This document shows positions 52,971-62,448 of a stretch of DNA of 64,000 nt, one piece after another. Below the pieces are notes generated by a model. That model did no database searches. It saw only the letters and a program-made list of their open reading frames with translations, and had not been told where the DNA came from. The stretch is from the NCBI RefSeq assembly GCF_024189295.1, contig NZ_JAIZEN010000001.1:186001-250000 (forward strand). The letters are read 5' to 3'. Positions within the stretch are counted from its first letter, which is position 1, and each line of letters opens with the position of its first letter. Source of the DNA: Halobacillus sp. A1 (lineage in GTDB: Bacteria; Bacillota; Bacilli; Bacillales; Halobacillaceae). A program made the position numbers and the translations under genes.

Positions 52971-53003
52971 ATGTACCATTAATTACCTTACAATTTCATA
53001 GAA

Positions 53004-53119
53004 ACTTTCTTATTGTGAGAGGTGGAGGGACTGGCCCTGCGAAGCCTCGGCAACGGGTCGTTAGTTTTAGACACTGTGCCAATTCCAGCAGGTGATTGTG
53101 GTGCCTGGAAGATAAGAAG
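53004..53119 (+). promoter_or_regulatory. SAM riboswitch (S-box)
   Basis: Conserved S-box elements in order: CTTAT...GAGAGGTGGAGGGACTGGCCC, GAAGCC.CGGCAAC, GTGCCAATTCC and the closing GGAAGATAAGAAG, which pairs with CTTTCTTAT at the 5' end (P1). A terminator follows, so S-adenosylmethionine should switch off transcription of cysJ. Confidence 0.92.
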
Positions 53120-53145
53120 ATTGTTCGATATATGATGTCATCGTA

Positions 53146-53184
53146 TACCTTTCTTCTTGTCTATTTGGGAAGAAAGGTTTTTTA
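53146..53184 (+). terminator. S-box expression-platform terminator
   Basis: ACCTTTCTTC / GAAGAAAGGT with loop TTGTCTATTTGG and TTTTTT. The 5' region can pair alternatively with the riboswitch P1 strand. Confidence 0.85.
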
Positions 53185-53354
53185 TTTATTTTAGGGAAGT
53201 GAGGTTAAGAAACTCTTATTCTTGATTTAAATGTAAATACGTGCGGCTATAATCCCGACTAAACAACTATGATTACAATGGCTTACATAATTAAGATAAG
53301 GAAAATGGATGTAGCCAGAGAAAAAGGAAAAATATTGATGCGAGGTGGGTAATT

Positions 53355-55169
53355 TTGCAGCTACAGGAAAAGAATAGTCCGTTTAACCAGGAACAAGCAG
53401 AACAATTGAATCGTGTGATTCCTACACTTACAGAAAATCAAAAGATATGGCTGAGCGGGTATTTGGCGGGGCCGGCATCTTCTGGTGCTGCGGTTCATGA
53501 TCCTCCCCAAACAAAAGAGGCAGCCTCTACAGAAGCTCCAGCCAAAACGAGGGAAGTTACGGTTCTTTATGGTTCCCATACGGGGAATTGCCAGTCTTTA
53601 TCGGAAGATTTTGCTCAACGGCTGAAACAACAGGATTTTAAAGTAACGTTGTCTTCTATGGATGATTACAAACCTAAAGCCTTAAAAAAAGCTGAAGATA
53701 TACTCATTCTGACGAGTACGCACGGGGATGGCGATCCGCCTGACAATGCGATTCCATTTTATGATTTTCTTCATAGTAAACGGGCGCCTAAGCTTGATGA
53801 TGTAAGGTTCTCCGTACTATCTCTCGGTGACAGCTCGTATGAATTCTATTGCCAGACCGGCAAAGACTTTGACAAACGATTAGAGGAGCTGGGAGCAGAA
53901 AGGTTATTTCAACGAATGGATTGTGATTTAGATTTTGAAGATCCTGCCGAAGAGTGGATGCAAGGAGTTCTGGAGCAATTGAATAAAGGGCGGCAATCAG
54001 AAGCCTCAATATCATCAGAGGCTCCAGTCGATCAAGCGACTTCTGCCACTTCTTACTCAAGAAGCAATCCCTTTCAAGCAGAAATCTTGGAAAATATCAA
54101 TTTGAATGGGCGCGGATCTAATAAAGAAACCCGCCACCTTGAACTGGATTTAGAAGGCTCAGGTTTACAATACGAGCCAGGTGATAGTCTTGGGATTTTC
54201 CCTGAGAATGATCCAACTCTAGTTGAACAGCTGCTTGAAGTGATGGAATGGGATCCAGAGGAACTTGTGCAGATCAACAAACAAGGGGAATCAAAACCTC
54301 TGCGTGAAGCGTTAAGCACTACTTTTGAAATTACGAGCTTAACGAAACCGCTGCTTGAGAAGGTGGCAGAGCTTGCAAATCATGAGGAGCTGCGAGAGCT
54401 TGTCCACTCGGAAAAATTAAAAGACTATATTTATGGGCGTGACCTTATTGATTTAGTCAATGATTATGGTCCCTTCAAAGTATCCGCTAGTGAGTTCATT
54501 TCTATTTTACGGAAAATTCCTGTCCGTCTGTATTCGATTGCAAGCAGTGGAAAAGCGAATCCGGATGAGGTTCATTTGACGGTAGGTGCCGTTCGTTATG
54601 ACTCACATGGGAGAAACCGTACGGGAGTATGCTCAGTCCAATGTGCAGAACGATCAGAGCCGGGCGGATCTTTACCTGTATTTGTCCAGCGAAATCAGAA
54701 CTTTAAGTTGCCGCAGAACCCGGACACTCCCGTCATCATGATTGGAGCAGGTACCGGGGTAGCACCGTACCGCGCTTTCTTGGAGGAAAGAGAAGAAATG
54801 GATGTCGAGGGCGATGCATGGTTGTTCCTTGGTGACCAGCATTTTGTCACTGACTTTTTATATCAGATTGAATGGCAGAAATGGCTGAAAGAAGGCGTCC
54901 TGACAAAAATGGATGTCGCCTTCTCTCGTGATACTTCTGAGAAAGTGTACGTCCAGCATCGCATGCTTGAAAATAGTCAGTCCCTGTATGAGTGGCTTCA
55001 GGCCGGTGCTGTAGTTTATGTTTGCGGTGATGAAAAGCAGATGGCGAAAGATGTTCAAAGTGCCCTTCTTACCATCCTGAAGCAAGAAGGCGGAATGAAC
55101 GACGAACAAGCCGAAGCATATTTAACGGATATGCGTAAAGAGAAGCGCTACCAGCGTGATGTGTACTAA
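53355..55169 (+). CDS. cysJ: Sulfite reductase flavoprotein subunit
   Basis: 604 residues, TTG start behind GAGGTGGG. Flavodoxin domain (about 68-210; VTVLYGSHTGNCQS and LILTSTHGDGDPP), FAD domain with RLYSIASS (about 397) and GVCSV, NADPH domain with MIGAGTGVAPYRAF (about 462). Passes electrons from NADPH to CysI. Nearly identical motif layout to B. subtilis YvgR. Confidence 0.96.
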   Translation: MQLQEKNSPFNQEQAEQLNRVIPTLTENQKIWLSGYLAGPASSGAAVHDPPQTKEAASTEAPAKTREVTVLYGSHTGNCQSLSEDFAQRLKQQDFKVTLSSMDDYKPKALKKAEDILILTSTHGDGDPPDNAIPFYDFLHSKRAPKLDDVRFSVLSLGDSSYEFYCQTGKDFDKRLEELGAERLFQRMDCDLDFEDPAEEWMQGVLEQLNKGRQSEASISSEAPVDQATSATSYSRSNPFQAEILENINLNGRGSNKETRHLELDLEGSGLQYEPGDSLGIFPENDPTLVEQLLEVMEWDPEELVQINKQGESKPLREALSTTFEITSLTKPLLEKVAELANHEELRELVHSEKLKDYIYGRDLIDLVNDYGPFKVSASEFISILRKIPVRLYSIASSGKANPDEVHLTVGAVRYDSHGRNRTGVCSVQCAERSEPGGSLPVFVQRNQNFKLPQNPDTPVIMIGAGTGVAPYRAFLEEREEMDVEGDAWLFLGDQHFVTDFLYQIEWQKWLKEGVLTKMDVAFSRDTSEKVYVQHRMLENSQSLYEWLQAGAVVYVCGDEKQMAKDVQSALLTILKQEGGMNDEQAEAYLTDMRKEKRYQRDVY

Positions 55170-55187
55170 AAGGGGAGGAGATGAATC

Positions 55188-56912
55188 ATGACGAAAAATA
55201 GATTTCCAGAACAGCACGGCCCGCCGAGTGAAATGGAAAAGATTAAAGATGAAAGTAATTTCCTAAGAGGAACTCTTGTAGAAAGCTTCGAGGAGCGGAT
55301 CACCGCTGGCATTCCCGAGGAACAAACGAAACTGTTGAAGTTTCACGGAAGTTATATGCAGGATGACCGCGACGTCAGGAATGAACGGAAACAGCAAAAG
55401 TTAGAACCGAACTATCAGTTTATGATCCGTGTCCGTTTAGCGGGCGGCGTTGCAACTCCCGATCAGTGGCTGAAAATGGATGAACTAGCAAATACGTATG
55501 GCAATGAAACATTGAAGCTGACGACGCGGCAAACCTTCCAACTGCATGGTGTGTTGAAATGGAATATGAAGAAAAGTATTCAAGGGATGAATGAAGCGCT
55601 TATGGATACGATTGCGGCTTGTGGCGATGTGAATCGGAATGTCATGTGTAACGCCAACCCTTATCAGTCAGACATACATTCTGAGGTGTACGACTGGTCT
55701 AATCGTTTAAGTGACCATCTGCTGCCAAAAACAAGAGCCTATCATGAAATTTGGCTTGATGAAGAGAAAGTGACTGATAGCCGGGATACGGAAGAAGAGA
55801 CCGAGCCGGAGCCGGTTTACGGCCCTCTTTATTTACCGAGAAAATTTAAAATTGGAGTAGCTGTACCTCCATCAAATGATGTGGATGTATATTCTCAGGA
55901 TCTTGGTTTCATCGCCATTTTAGAAGATGGACAACTGCAAGGATTCAACGTGGCAGTTGGCGGGGGAATGGGGATGACGCACGGAGATACGGACACCTAC
56001 CCTCAGCTTTCCAGAGTCATCGGTTTTTGTGAGCCTGACCAAATCCTGGACGTTGCTGAAAAAATTCTTACGATCCAGCGCGATTATGGGAACCGCTCGG
56101 AGAGAAAGAATGCGAGATTCAAGTATACAATCGATCGAAAGGGTATTGATTGGGTGAAGGAAGAACTTAATGACAGGCTTGGCTGGAGCTTAGAGGAGGA
56201 GCGTTCCTACAGCTTCGATCATAACGGAGATCGTTACGGATGGATCGAGGGCGATGGGAAATGGCATCTGACTCTTTTTATCCAAAATGGAAGAATTAAA
56301 GATAAAGATGAATATCCTTTGATGACCGGCTTGCGTGAAATCGCTAAAGTCCATACCGGTGATTTCCGTCTGACTCCTAACCAGAATCTCATCATATCGA
56401 ATGTTGAGAGTGAAAATAAAGACCGTATCGAAGAGCTCGTTAACAAATACGGAATGACTGACGGAAAAGAGAACTCCGCTCTCCGAAGGAATTCGATGGC
56501 ATGTGTCGCTTTTCCTACCTGCGGGCTGGCTATGGCGGAATCCGAGAGGTATCTTCCTTCTTTGATTGATAAAATAGAAGACATTCTTGATGAAGCAGGA
56601 TTAAGAGACGAAGAAATCATTATTCGTATGTCAGGCTGTCCAAATGGGTGTTCCCGACCAGCCCTTGGTGAGATAGGCTTTATCGGAAAAGCTCCTGGTA
56701 AATATAATATGTATTTGGGAGCAGGATTCAGAGGTGACAGACTCAATAAATTGTTCCGTGAAAATATTGGAGAAGAAGAGATATTACAAGAACTTAAACC
56801 TATTCTTATCAATTATGCAAAAGAACGGGAAGAGAATGAGCACTTTGGTGACTACGTCATCAGAGCAGGATACGTCGAAGCCGTTCACTCAGGGCTGGAA
56901 TTTCATAAATAA
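55188..56912 (+). CDS. cysI: Sulfite reductase hemoprotein subunit
   Basis: 574 residues. Siroheme/4Fe-4S cysteines at 439, 445, 484 and 488 (C-x5-C-x38-C-x3-C: CVAFPTC and SGCPNGC) and two ferredoxin-like sulfite reductase half-domains. Reduces sulfite to sulfide for cysteine synthesis. AGGGGAGG ribosome site, 18 bases after cysJ. Confidence 0.97.
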   Translation: MTKNRFPEQHGPPSEMEKIKDESNFLRGTLVESFEERITAGIPEEQTKLLKFHGSYMQDDRDVRNERKQQKLEPNYQFMIRVRLAGGVATPDQWLKMDELANTYGNETLKLTTRQTFQLHGVLKWNMKKSIQGMNEALMDTIAACGDVNRNVMCNANPYQSDIHSEVYDWSNRLSDHLLPKTRAYHEIWLDEEKVTDSRDTEEETEPEPVYGPLYLPRKFKIGVAVPPSNDVDVYSQDLGFIAILEDGQLQGFNVAVGGGMGMTHGDTDTYPQLSRVIGFCEPDQILDVAEKILTIQRDYGNRSERKNARFKYTIDRKGIDWVKEELNDRLGWSLEEERSYSFDHNGDRYGWIEGDGKWHLTLFIQNGRIKDKDEYPLMTGLREIAKVHTGDFRLTPNQNLIISNVESENKDRIEELVNKYGMTDGKENSALRRNSMACVAFPTCGLAMAESERYLPSLIDKIEDILDEAGLRDEEIIIRMSGCPNGCSRPALGEIGFIGKAPGKYNMYLGAGFRGDRLNKLFRENIGEEEILQELKPILINYAKEREENEHFGDYVIRAGYVEAVHSGLEFHK

Positions 56913-56918
56913 ACTTAG

Positions 56919-56954
56919 AATGCCTGCAGAAGTTAGTTAACTTCTGCAGGCATT
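56919..56954. terminator. Convergent terminator after cysI
   Basis: AATGCCTGCAGAAGTTA / TAACTTCTGCAGGCATT, a perfect palindrome of 36 bases. Poor T-run on the plus strand, better on the minus strand. Confidence 0.75.
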
Positions 56955-58047
56955 ATGATTGTAAACTTGTCTGCTTGTTTCTTATCAGACCGATTAGAAA
57001 AACTAGAATAACCAAACAATAAAGAGCAAACCAGTACATCGTCCAGCTCGTCGTTACAAAGTTACTGAAGTCCATAACCGTCTTATGAAGGTGGTTGCTC
57101 ATTGCCCAAATCAGAATACCGATAGGGATAAGATAGGGACGGTATGTTTTTGAGCCTGATAAATGCTTCAGCCCCATCATGACTACGAGGAAGCATACAC
57201 AAATCTTGACGAACAATCCGATCATCCAGGCGATGGCAAGCAAAATTTCAATTCTTTCAAATATAGTGATAAAATCAATATCCCTTATAACAGAATATGT
57301 GGGAAATGTTTCTCTAGAAACTAGATAAGTCCCTTCATCTGCTATGATGATAAAGACTGTAATGACTAACACGAGCCCTCCTGCAGCGATACCAGATAAG
57401 TAGGTAAGCATGAGCTTTTCTTTTTTCTTAACATATTGGAAAAAAGATCCTATGATTAAAGCTTCAATAAAAGGAAAGCCGAGTGTGGCATAGGCTCCTT
57501 GAAAAATAGCTGAAGGTCCTGAATGGAAGACTGGTTTAAGTTCTAAGAAGGAGAACTCTTTCATCATTAAAATAAAGGAAATAAGCGTGAGAAAAATAAC
57601 GATTGGGAACAGTAAATCATTCAATAGAAACAAATTTTTCACACCTAAAACTGCTGAGTACATGACGACGACAATAATGAGAATTTGATATGTCCACGGG
57701 TGTGAGTAGGGAATGACACTCGCTACCATAAAATTACTTAAATTTCTTACGACCATGGCGGCAAGGTGAAGAGCGTAAAATACAATCAATATATTCATTA
57801 CAGTACCTAACCATTTCCCGGCTGCTCGATTCATCAGCTCAAATAATGAAGGATAATTATATTTTTTAAAAAGGAAAAGGTAAAGCACATTCAATATCAG
57901 CCCTATGATCAAAGCGAGGAGCATTGAAATCCACCCATCCTGTTCGGCTGCTACTACGGTGATGGCAGGAGCCATGAGAATAGAGCTGAAAATGACGAAA
58001 TTAATAACGACCATAAATAACTGACGTTTTGTGATTTGAGTATTCAT
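56953..58047 (-). CDS. Spore germination receptor B subunit (GerAB/GerKB type)
   Basis: 364 residues, ten TM segments of the endospore germination permease family (amino-acid permease fold). It starts QITKRQLFMVVINFVIFSS, like other GerB subunits. The second of two adjacent Met codons is better spaced from GGAGGTCC. It forms the nutrient-sensing membrane part of the receptor in the spore inner membrane. Last gene of the operon. Confidence 0.9.
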   Translation of the reverse strand: MNTQITKRQLFMVVINFVIFSSILMAPAITVVAAEQDGWISMLLALIIGLILNVLYLFLFKKYNYPSLFELMNRAAGKWLGTVMNILIVFYALHLAAMVVRNLSNFMVASVIPYSHPWTYQILIIVVVMYSAVLGVKNLFLLNDLLFPIVIFLTLISFILMMKEFSFLELKPVFHSGPSAIFQGAYATLGFPFIEALIIGSFFQYVKKKEKLMLTYLSGIAAGGLVLVITVFIIIADEGTYLVSRETFPTYSVIRDIDFITIFERIEILLAIAWMIGLFVKICVCFLVVMMGLKHLSGSKTYRPYLIPIGILIWAMSNHLHKTVMDFSNFVTTSWTMYWFALYCLVILVFLIGLIRNKQTSLQS

Positions 58048-58217
58048 CATGGACCTCCGAACATGCCGTAGTAAATAGGTTCAAAGACGGCCTTGAGACC
58101 TTCTGTTACAGGGAAAACCGGTTGATCATAAAGATACCCCAACATATATATGATGGAGAAAAGCCATACACCAGTGATGATCAGCTTTTCTTTTGGCTTT
58201 CGTTTATTGTGCTTCAT
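58047..58217 (-). CDS. Small one-TM protein inside the ger operon (possible D subunit)
   Basis: 56 residues, not annotated by length filters. ATG 58217 lies inside the end of the C gene (overlap about 14 bases) and the TGA overlaps the B gene start (ATGA type). A basic N terminus (KHNKRKPKEK) precedes one hydrophobic helix (LIITGVWLFSIIYMLGYL) and a tail with Pro and aromatic residues (EPIYYGMFGGP). Some Bacillus ger operons carry small membrane D subunits that tune germination; this looks like one but is shorter. Translational coupling on both sides argues that it is real. Confidence 0.65.
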   Translation of the reverse strand: MKHNKRKPKEKLIITGVWLFSIIYMLGYLYDQPVFPVTEGLKAVFEPIYYGMFGGP

Positions 58218-59406
58218 TGTTATCCACTCTCGAACCTGGAGATTCTAAATAAATGTTCACATCTGTTTCTATCGACATGTTTTCATAAAGGCTGCTCCAG
58301 TCGTCCTTCAATTTCTTCCACTCATCGGGCTGGTTCCGGGATAATTGGTTCTTAATCCCGTAGTAATCCAGCTGTGATTCCTTGGCATTTGTAAGAGCCG
58401 TTTGCAACTCATTTTCCATATCCTCGTTTATTATAGTTTGAAGTTCATTAACTCCTTGCTCGGTGGACAGTTTGATTTTGCAATTTAGTCCTTGTAAATT
58501 AATGTGCCCTTCTAACTGGACGGAATAATTTAATTGATCATTAACTAGCTTCGGTTCTGCTTTGACTTCCATTTCTTTGAGTAAGAAACCAATGGTTCCA
58601 CCATCTTCAGGACATTTTACAGCATAGGACCTTACATTATCTGATTCCTTCGTAATAATAGCCCAGGCAATCGAATCTTTGTAAGAAAGCCAGTCCGCTA
58701 AGTAATCCTTATCAAATAAAGCTAATCCTGTTAATCGTAAAGCGCTTTTGTTCCCTTCGATTTCATTTAAGTCTTCTGTATTGGTCGAGCTTGACTGTTT
58801 ATTCACTTTTTCAACCCCCATCACCACCGGGTCCCTGTCATCACCGTACCTCCATCTAATGAAGTCTTCCAATTCAGTGCCATTTTTGATGCTGAGTGTC
58901 CCTCCCCTTACCTTTGTTAAACTTTCTATATTTTTAGTGGAGGAGTTATCAAGCGGTGTAAATGTATTCAATATAGAAGCTGCAGTAGCACCTTTAGTGA
59001 TGAAGAGTAAGTAACTGTCCCTGATTTCATAATGACGTTCAAGAAAGTCGGAAACTTCATGAACTCCACGTTCTCTGGCAAAATCTTCACTGATGAGGAG
59101 TGAAGAAATATGCGGGAAAAACAGCTTTCTTGATAATAAGTCCCTGGCGTTAAATACGGCCTCAACCATATCTTCACCTTCACTTTCAAAGGTATAGCTG
59201 TTGGCTTGACTGGCACCGCCGCCCCCGGCTTCCCCTCCCGCTTGTGCCTGAGGGTTTGTAGCCTGAAACGTGACTTTCACTGTATCGTCTTCTCCTAGAT
59301 CTACTCCTATCCCTGTTAGAATGAGCAGCTCGTTCAGTTCTTCCTGCCCGCTGCATCCTCCTAAGAAGATAAGAAGTGTTAATAAGAGAGAGGAATAAAA
59401 TTTCAT
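58204..59406 (-). CDS. Spore germination receptor C subunit lipoprotein (GerAC/GerKC type)
   Basis: 400 residues. Lipoprotein signal with lipobox LGGC (Cys18), N-terminal domain beginning ELNELLILTGIGVDLGEDD, and C-terminal Ger(x)C domain. Anchored outside the spore inner membrane. Overlaps the A gene by four bases. Contains a Gly-rich stretch (AGGEAGGGGASQ) near residue 60. Confidence 0.92.
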   Translation of the reverse strand: MKFYSSLLLTLLIFLGGCSGQEELNELLILTGIGVDLGEDDTVKVTFQATNPQAQAGGEAGGGGASQANSYTFESEGEDMVEAVFNARDLLSRKLFFPHISSLLISEDFARERGVHEVSDFLERHYEIRDSYLLFITKGATAASILNTFTPLDNSSTKNIESLTKVRGGTLSIKNGTELEDFIRWRYGDDRDPVVMGVEKVNKQSSSTNTEDLNEIEGNKSALRLTGLALFDKDYLADWLSYKDSIAWAIITKESDNVRSYAVKCPEDGGTIGFLLKEMEVKAEPKLVNDQLNYSVQLEGHINLQGLNCKIKLSTEQGVNELQTIINEDMENELQTALTNAKESQLDYYGIKNQLSRNQPDEWKKLKDDWSSLYENMSIETDVNIYLESPGSRVDNNEAQ

Positions 59407-60902
59407 TTTAAAACCTCCCCGTTTCTTCTATTTTTACGTTTGCTCCACCATAATGGAAACCGTAAAAGGGTATCCTTCTGCTTTTTCAGAGAAAAAGGAG
59501 CGAAAGGGACCATGTAAGGTTGTCCCAATGATTTTAATGAAACGAGATGAATGCAGATAATCATCGTAAAGATGAATATTCCGAAAATCCCTGCTGAAGC
59601 TGCGAACAGCATCAATATAAAACGAAGCATACGGGCAGAGCCTGCAATTGAATAATAAGGGTTGGCAAAGCTTGATATCGCTGTAAGAGATACGACAATA
59701 ACGATAGCAGGGGATACAAGCCCCGCAGAAACGGCAGCTTCTCCGATAACAATGGCACCAACGATTGATACGGCAGGACCGATTGGTCTCGGCATACGTA
59801 TCCCGGCTTCTCTAAGAATTTCAAAAACAGTCTCCATCACCAGGGCTTCCACGAGTGCTGGAAATGGCAGACCCTCTCTTTGGGCAGCTAAGCTTATTAA
59901 AAGGTCTGTTGGAATCAATTCCTGATGGAAAGTCGTAAGTGCCACAAAAGTCGCTGGTAAAGCAAAAGCGATCCAAAATGCGATAAAACGAATGAGACGT
60001 AAGAAAGTCGATAAATCAAACCGATTGTAATAGTCCTCTGCAGTCTGGAAATAAGAAATCAGTGTGGCAGGACCGATTAAAGCAAAAGGAGTGCCTTCCA
60101 TCATAATGGCTAACTTACCTTCTGCAAGCGCAGAAGAAACGACATCGGGCCTTTCCGTGTCAATCAAAGTGGGGAAAGGAGTATACCCTTTATCTTCAAT
60201 CAATTCTTCGAGCATTCCTGTTTCAAAGACTTCCTTTGCCTTACAGTCAGAGATTCGCTGACATGCGATCTTCAGAGCATCTTCATTCACTAACCCTTCG
60301 ATATAAGTAACGATTACAGTAGTTTGCGTGACTTCACCTACGATGAAAGTTTTAAACCGTAATTTCGGGTTAGTGATTCTTCTTCGTATTAACGTTGAGT
60401 TAATTGAAAGAGTTTCTACAAACCCTTCCCTTGGTCCCCTTACCATCGTTTGGGAACTTGGTTCTTCAATCCCTCTTGTTTCCCAACGCTGGTCTGAAAT
60501 CAAATAGGCTTCTGTTCCCTTTTGAACAAACAAAATGACATGACCTCTCAGGAGGGATTGAAGCACTTCCGAAAATTCAGTCGTCGTTTTTAATTTTTTA
60601 GGAATTTGGATATGCTGCTTGAAATCTTTGATTACATAATCTCTACTAGAGTCATTCTCTTTGAACCAGTCCATCATCGGAGGAATCACGTTCAGCTCAA
60701 TGTCTTCCGTACTAATCAGTCCGTCAATATAACATAAAGCGAAAGCGGTATGTTTGAATGAATATATTTTACTGATGAAGTCAAAAGGTTCTCCGAGAGA
60801 TTGCTTGATTTGTTTGATATTCTGTTCCACGTCTTTAGAGATGATCAAGCTGTCGTCTGTATGATTAGGAGGGGAGGCGTTTTTCGAGCGGTTCCTTCTC
60901 AT
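59403..60902 (-). CDS. Spore germination receptor A subunit (GerAA/GerKA type)
   Basis: About 499 residues. Soluble N-terminal half (about 1-270), then four to five TM segments, including the conserved PTFVALTTFHQELIPT and EALVMETVFEILREAG motifs of GerA proteins. The second Met (60902) is chosen because AGGAGG abuts the first one. Gene order A-C-small-B resembles gerK-type operons. Confidence 0.92.
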   Translation of the reverse strand: MRRNRSKNASPPNHTDDSLIISKDVEQNIKQIKQSLGEPFDFISKIYSFKHTAFALCYIDGLISTEDIELNVIPPMMDWFKENDSSRDYVIKDFKQHIQIPKKLKTTTEFSEVLQSLLRGHVILFVQKGTEAYLISDQRWETRGIEEPSSQTMVRGPREGFVETLSINSTLIRRRITNPKLRFKTFIVGEVTQTTVIVTYIEGLVNEDALKIACQRISDCKAKEVFETGMLEELIEDKGYTPFPTLIDTERPDVVSSALAEGKLAIMMEGTPFALIGPATLISYFQTAEDYYNRFDLSTFLRLIRFIAFWIAFALPATFVALTTFHQELIPTDLLISLAAQREGLPFPALVEALVMETVFEILREAGIRMPRPIGPAVSIVGAIVIGEAAVSAGLVSPAIVIVVSLTAISSFANPYYSIAGSARMLRFILMLFAASAGIFGIFIFTMIICIHLVSLKSLGQPYMVPFAPFSLKKQKDTLLRFPLWWSKRKNRRNGEVLK

Positions 60903-61094
60903 AGACATCCTCCTGACACTTTTTACTACATTGTGGCCAAACCAAAATAATTTTATACTTTTTTATCAGATCCCATGAGATTGCTAATGTTAAGGGCTTG
61001 AGGTGGTCGGGCATGCGGGGGGAGAAGGACTCATATAATGGAACCATGTATTTCAACAAGGAACCATAAATCTTTAGAAAAGGGGGGAGCAATA

Positions 61095-62213
61095 TTGGCA
61101 TATCTCATTCTTTCCACTTATCCCGGCAAAGGGTCGAGGAATTCAGGAGATCATTTAATTAGTAAAAGTTTAAAAGATCTATTAATTGCGGTAAAAGGGA
61201 AACAAATTGACATCGATATTTACAGTGTTGTAGATCATGAGGTTAAAGATGTTCCCGACCTCTCCAAGTATACAGCTATTCTATCCCCAGCCATGAGACC
61301 GACACTGGAAGGGGATGTGATAGCTCCGAAAAACAGATATGCTTTTTTAAAAGAAGCAGAAAAGCGTTCTATTCCAGTTTTTGCGATAGGAGCTGGATGG
61401 GGAGCATACCCGGGAACGATCAAACAGTCTACTTCTTTGAAAATGAACTCTGAAGATCGAGAGCAATTGATCTCAATTTTTGGAGAAACATCACATGGAA
61501 ATAAACGAGGAGTCATCTCAGCTAGAGACATTACAACAGAGAATCTGCTTCATTATAATGGGGTGCAATGTTATGGAACGACAGGTGACTGTGCCCTATT
61601 TGACACCGACTGTTTGATGACCAGACATAATTTACCCAGGAAAATGGATAATATTGCGTTATCTTTACCTCACAATAAAGATCACTGGGATATGAGTTAT
61701 TCATTAGCGTTACAATTAAAACAGGCATTCAATTGTGAAGTGTTCATGACCTTGCATGGGTATAGAGGCAGTTTCGGGAAACATATACCTCCTCATTGGG
61801 ATCAGACCCAGGTCAACATTAAGGAATTTGCGGGGAGCTCGGAAAAATTTGATTTTTATCACCATATGGATGCTCATATCGGTTTCCGGCTTCACGCTCA
61901 TATTTGGTTTTTAAGAACAAGGAAACCTAGTTTGTTAATTGCAGAAGATGGGAGAGGATTAGGGCATTTAGCTACATTGAATGGCCTTGGATATGCTGCA
62001 CCCTCAACAAACTCATTAAATAAAGCAGATCAGCTTATTACTCTTAGTGCAGACGTGATTGCCGACATGAGAAAGGAACAGCCTTCTTTCAAAGCAGTTG
62101 AAATGTTCAAACAAGAGATGATGCAGGGGTATCCGGTTACGAGTCACTCACTGAATTTGATTGACAAATTATGGCTCACTAAAATGAAGCCGTTATTAGA
62201 ACAAATACCGTAA
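61095..62213 (+). CDS. Polysaccharide pyruvyl transferase-family protein
   Basis: 372 residues from TTG 61095 behind GGGGGGAGC; frames further upstream lack a ribosome site. MAYLILSTYPGKGSRNSGDH, PVFAIGAGWGAYPG, TTGDCALF and HIGFRLHAHIWFLR (about 278) are motifs of the family, which adds ketal pyruvate to surface polysaccharides or acts in sugar transfer. It is divergent from the ger operon and starts a surface-glycan block. Confidence 0.82.
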   Translation: MAYLILSTYPGKGSRNSGDHLISKSLKDLLIAVKGKQIDIDIYSVVDHEVKDVPDLSKYTAILSPAMRPTLEGDVIAPKNRYAFLKEAEKRSIPVFAIGAGWGAYPGTIKQSTSLKMNSEDREQLISIFGETSHGNKRGVISARDITTENLLHYNGVQCYGTTGDCALFDTDCLMTRHNLPRKMDNIALSLPHNKDHWDMSYSLALQLKQAFNCEVFMTLHGYRGSFGKHIPPHWDQTQVNIKEFAGSSEKFDFYHHMDAHIGFRLHAHIWFLRTRKPSLLIAEDGRGLGHLATLNGLGYAAPSTNSLNKADQLITLSADVIADMRKEQPSFKAVEMFKQEMMQGYPVTSHSLNLIDKLWLTKMKPLLEQIP

Positions 62214-62232
62214 CCAATGATTATTAGTTCTT

Positions 62233-62277
62233 GCTCAAAGGGTCGATTCCACCTTATGGAAACCGGCTCTTTTTTTA
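62233..62277 (+). terminator. Terminator after the pyruvyl transferase gene
   Basis: AGGGTCGATTCC / GGAAACCGGCTCTT imperfect stem followed by TTTTTTT. Confidence 0.75.
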
Positions 62278-62448
62278 TTGTGGCGAATAAAGAAGCGCAG
62301 GGCGTGTGACCATTTTATTAGACTGCAATCTATTAGAGGTACCGAAGGATTTGCACATGAATATATATATTACTCCAGCATCATTATTTTAAGAATCAGA
62401 CGGACAGAGAATATAAATAGAAACTTTACAGTGAAAGAAGGCGCAGTC

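Noticed and set aside
60909-61040. Sigma-G promoter for the ger operon
   Set aside because: Sporulation control is expected, but the best -35/-10 pair has a wrong spacer and a poor -10.
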